From contig VGDH01000022.1 of NCBI GenBank assembly GCA_016869835.1, positions 1 through 32,472 of the forward strand: a DNA stretch of 32,472 nt, read 5' to 3'. Positions 32,224 to 32,472 of this stretch are shown here, in pieces (positions within the stretch are counted from its first letter, which is position 1; every line of letters starts with the position of its first letter). The stretch comes from Alphaproteobacteria bacterium. GTDB taxonomy: Bacteria > Pseudomonadota > Alphaproteobacteria > Rhodobacterales > Rhodobacteraceae. The translations under genes were made by a program, and so were the position numbers. The notes beneath the pieces were generated by a model. The model was not told the DNA's origin. It worked only from the letters and a program-made list of their open reading frames with translations, and searched no databases.

Positions 32224-32472
32224 ATGAGCGCCCCTCAATCCCCGTCCCTTGCCCTTGCTGCCCTGTTGCTGCTGGGAGGTGTCCCGGCCACGGCCCAAAG
32301 CCTGGCATCCGAAGTGCAGGCCCTTGCCAATGATCTGGCGGTTGAGGGCTATTCCCGGTTCACGCTGGAAACCCCGGTTCTGCAAGATCCGGTTCTGGTG
32401 GCGGTGAAGGAGGACATTGTTCTGGAACTGACGCTGGACCCGGCCACGCTGGACATCACCGATGTGGTGGTG
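32224..32472 (+). CDS. Small exported protein, 3' end beyond the window
   Basis: An open frame from ATG 32224, preceded by AGGAGA, and still open at the window edge (83 codons seen). It begins with a signal peptide (SPSLALAALLLLGGVPATAQS, cleavage probably after ATA). The mature part (EVQALANDLAVEGYSRFTLE...ELTLDPATLDITDVVV) looks like a small PepSY-type domain, but the call is weak. An ATG at 32219 is in another frame and stops at once. Confidence 0.7.
   Translation, partial: MSAPQSPSLALAALLLLGGVPATAQSLASEVQALANDLAVEGYSRFTLETPVLQDPVLVAVKEDIVLELTLDPATLDITDVVV

Overview
The window is about 32.5 kb of high-GC chromosomal DNA. It most likely comes from an alphaproteobacterium of the Rhodobacteraceae/Paracoccaceae group (Rhodobacter, Tabrizicola or Gemmobacter type). 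This rests on gene content and gene form: a DUF2125 protein, an extensin-like secreted protein, an NDH-SelD fusion next to selU, Hint-domain proteins, homospermidine synthase, and a short intergenic repeat (hairpin followed by a TATTT...GATGAA-like tail) that I associate from memory with this family. Taxonomy is inference; there is no rRNA gene here. Most of the window is core or shell genome. I see no phage, transposon, integron, CRISPR array or tRNA.

Layout. 1-5.1 kb: a methyltransferase divergent from gloB, then clpA overlapping an M23 peptidase. 5.1-7.8 kb (minus): a two-gene MotA/TolQ/ExbB plus OmpA-type envelope motor pair with a very long coiled coil. 7.8-9.5 kb: a ChaC-type gamma-glutamylcyclotransferase and a DUF2125 protein. 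9.5-12.5 kb (minus): hisC, tyrC and an extensin-like protein. 12.5-16.5 kb (minus): homospermidine synthase, a YqhA-family membrane protein, rpsD and a Hint-domain protein. rpsD is intact, but each of the other three is interrupted by an in-frame stop, and hss also carries a frameshift. 16.7-19.1 kb: an LpxR-like outer-membrane lipid A deacylase divergent from a histone-deacetylase-family amidohydrolase. 19.1-21.2 kb: idi, rpe and gph. 21.3-24.6 kb: selU and an NDH-SelD fusion, convergent, the two steps of tRNA 2-selenouridine synthesis. 24.8-26.7 kb: an rpoN copy, then rpmB with a clear promoter and terminator. 26.8-28.5 kb: a PCuAC copper chaperone reading in frame into a flavin-binding PNPOx-like protein, then a low-molecular-weight phosphatase. 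28.5-31 kb (minus): a small secreted protein, a SxxK serine hydrolase and pth. 31.1-32.5 kb: a family 2 glycosyltransferase and the start of a small exported protein.

I cannot identify a clearly new multi-gene system. The best leads are: (i) the cluster of gene-breaking lesions around an intact rpsD; (ii) the envelope motor pair, which resembles ZorA/ZorB in outline but has no effector genes beside it; (iii) a near-consensus promoter whose transcript would begin with a terminator-like hairpin in the rpsD leader; (iv) the exported-chaperone/flavoprotein read-through with an internal leaderless-type promoter; (v) a phosphatase whose general-acid aspartate is asparagine; and (vi) small repeats, namely a threefold 17-nt tandem repeat and the intergenic element. 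All start choices and family calls come from reading the sequence without database searches.
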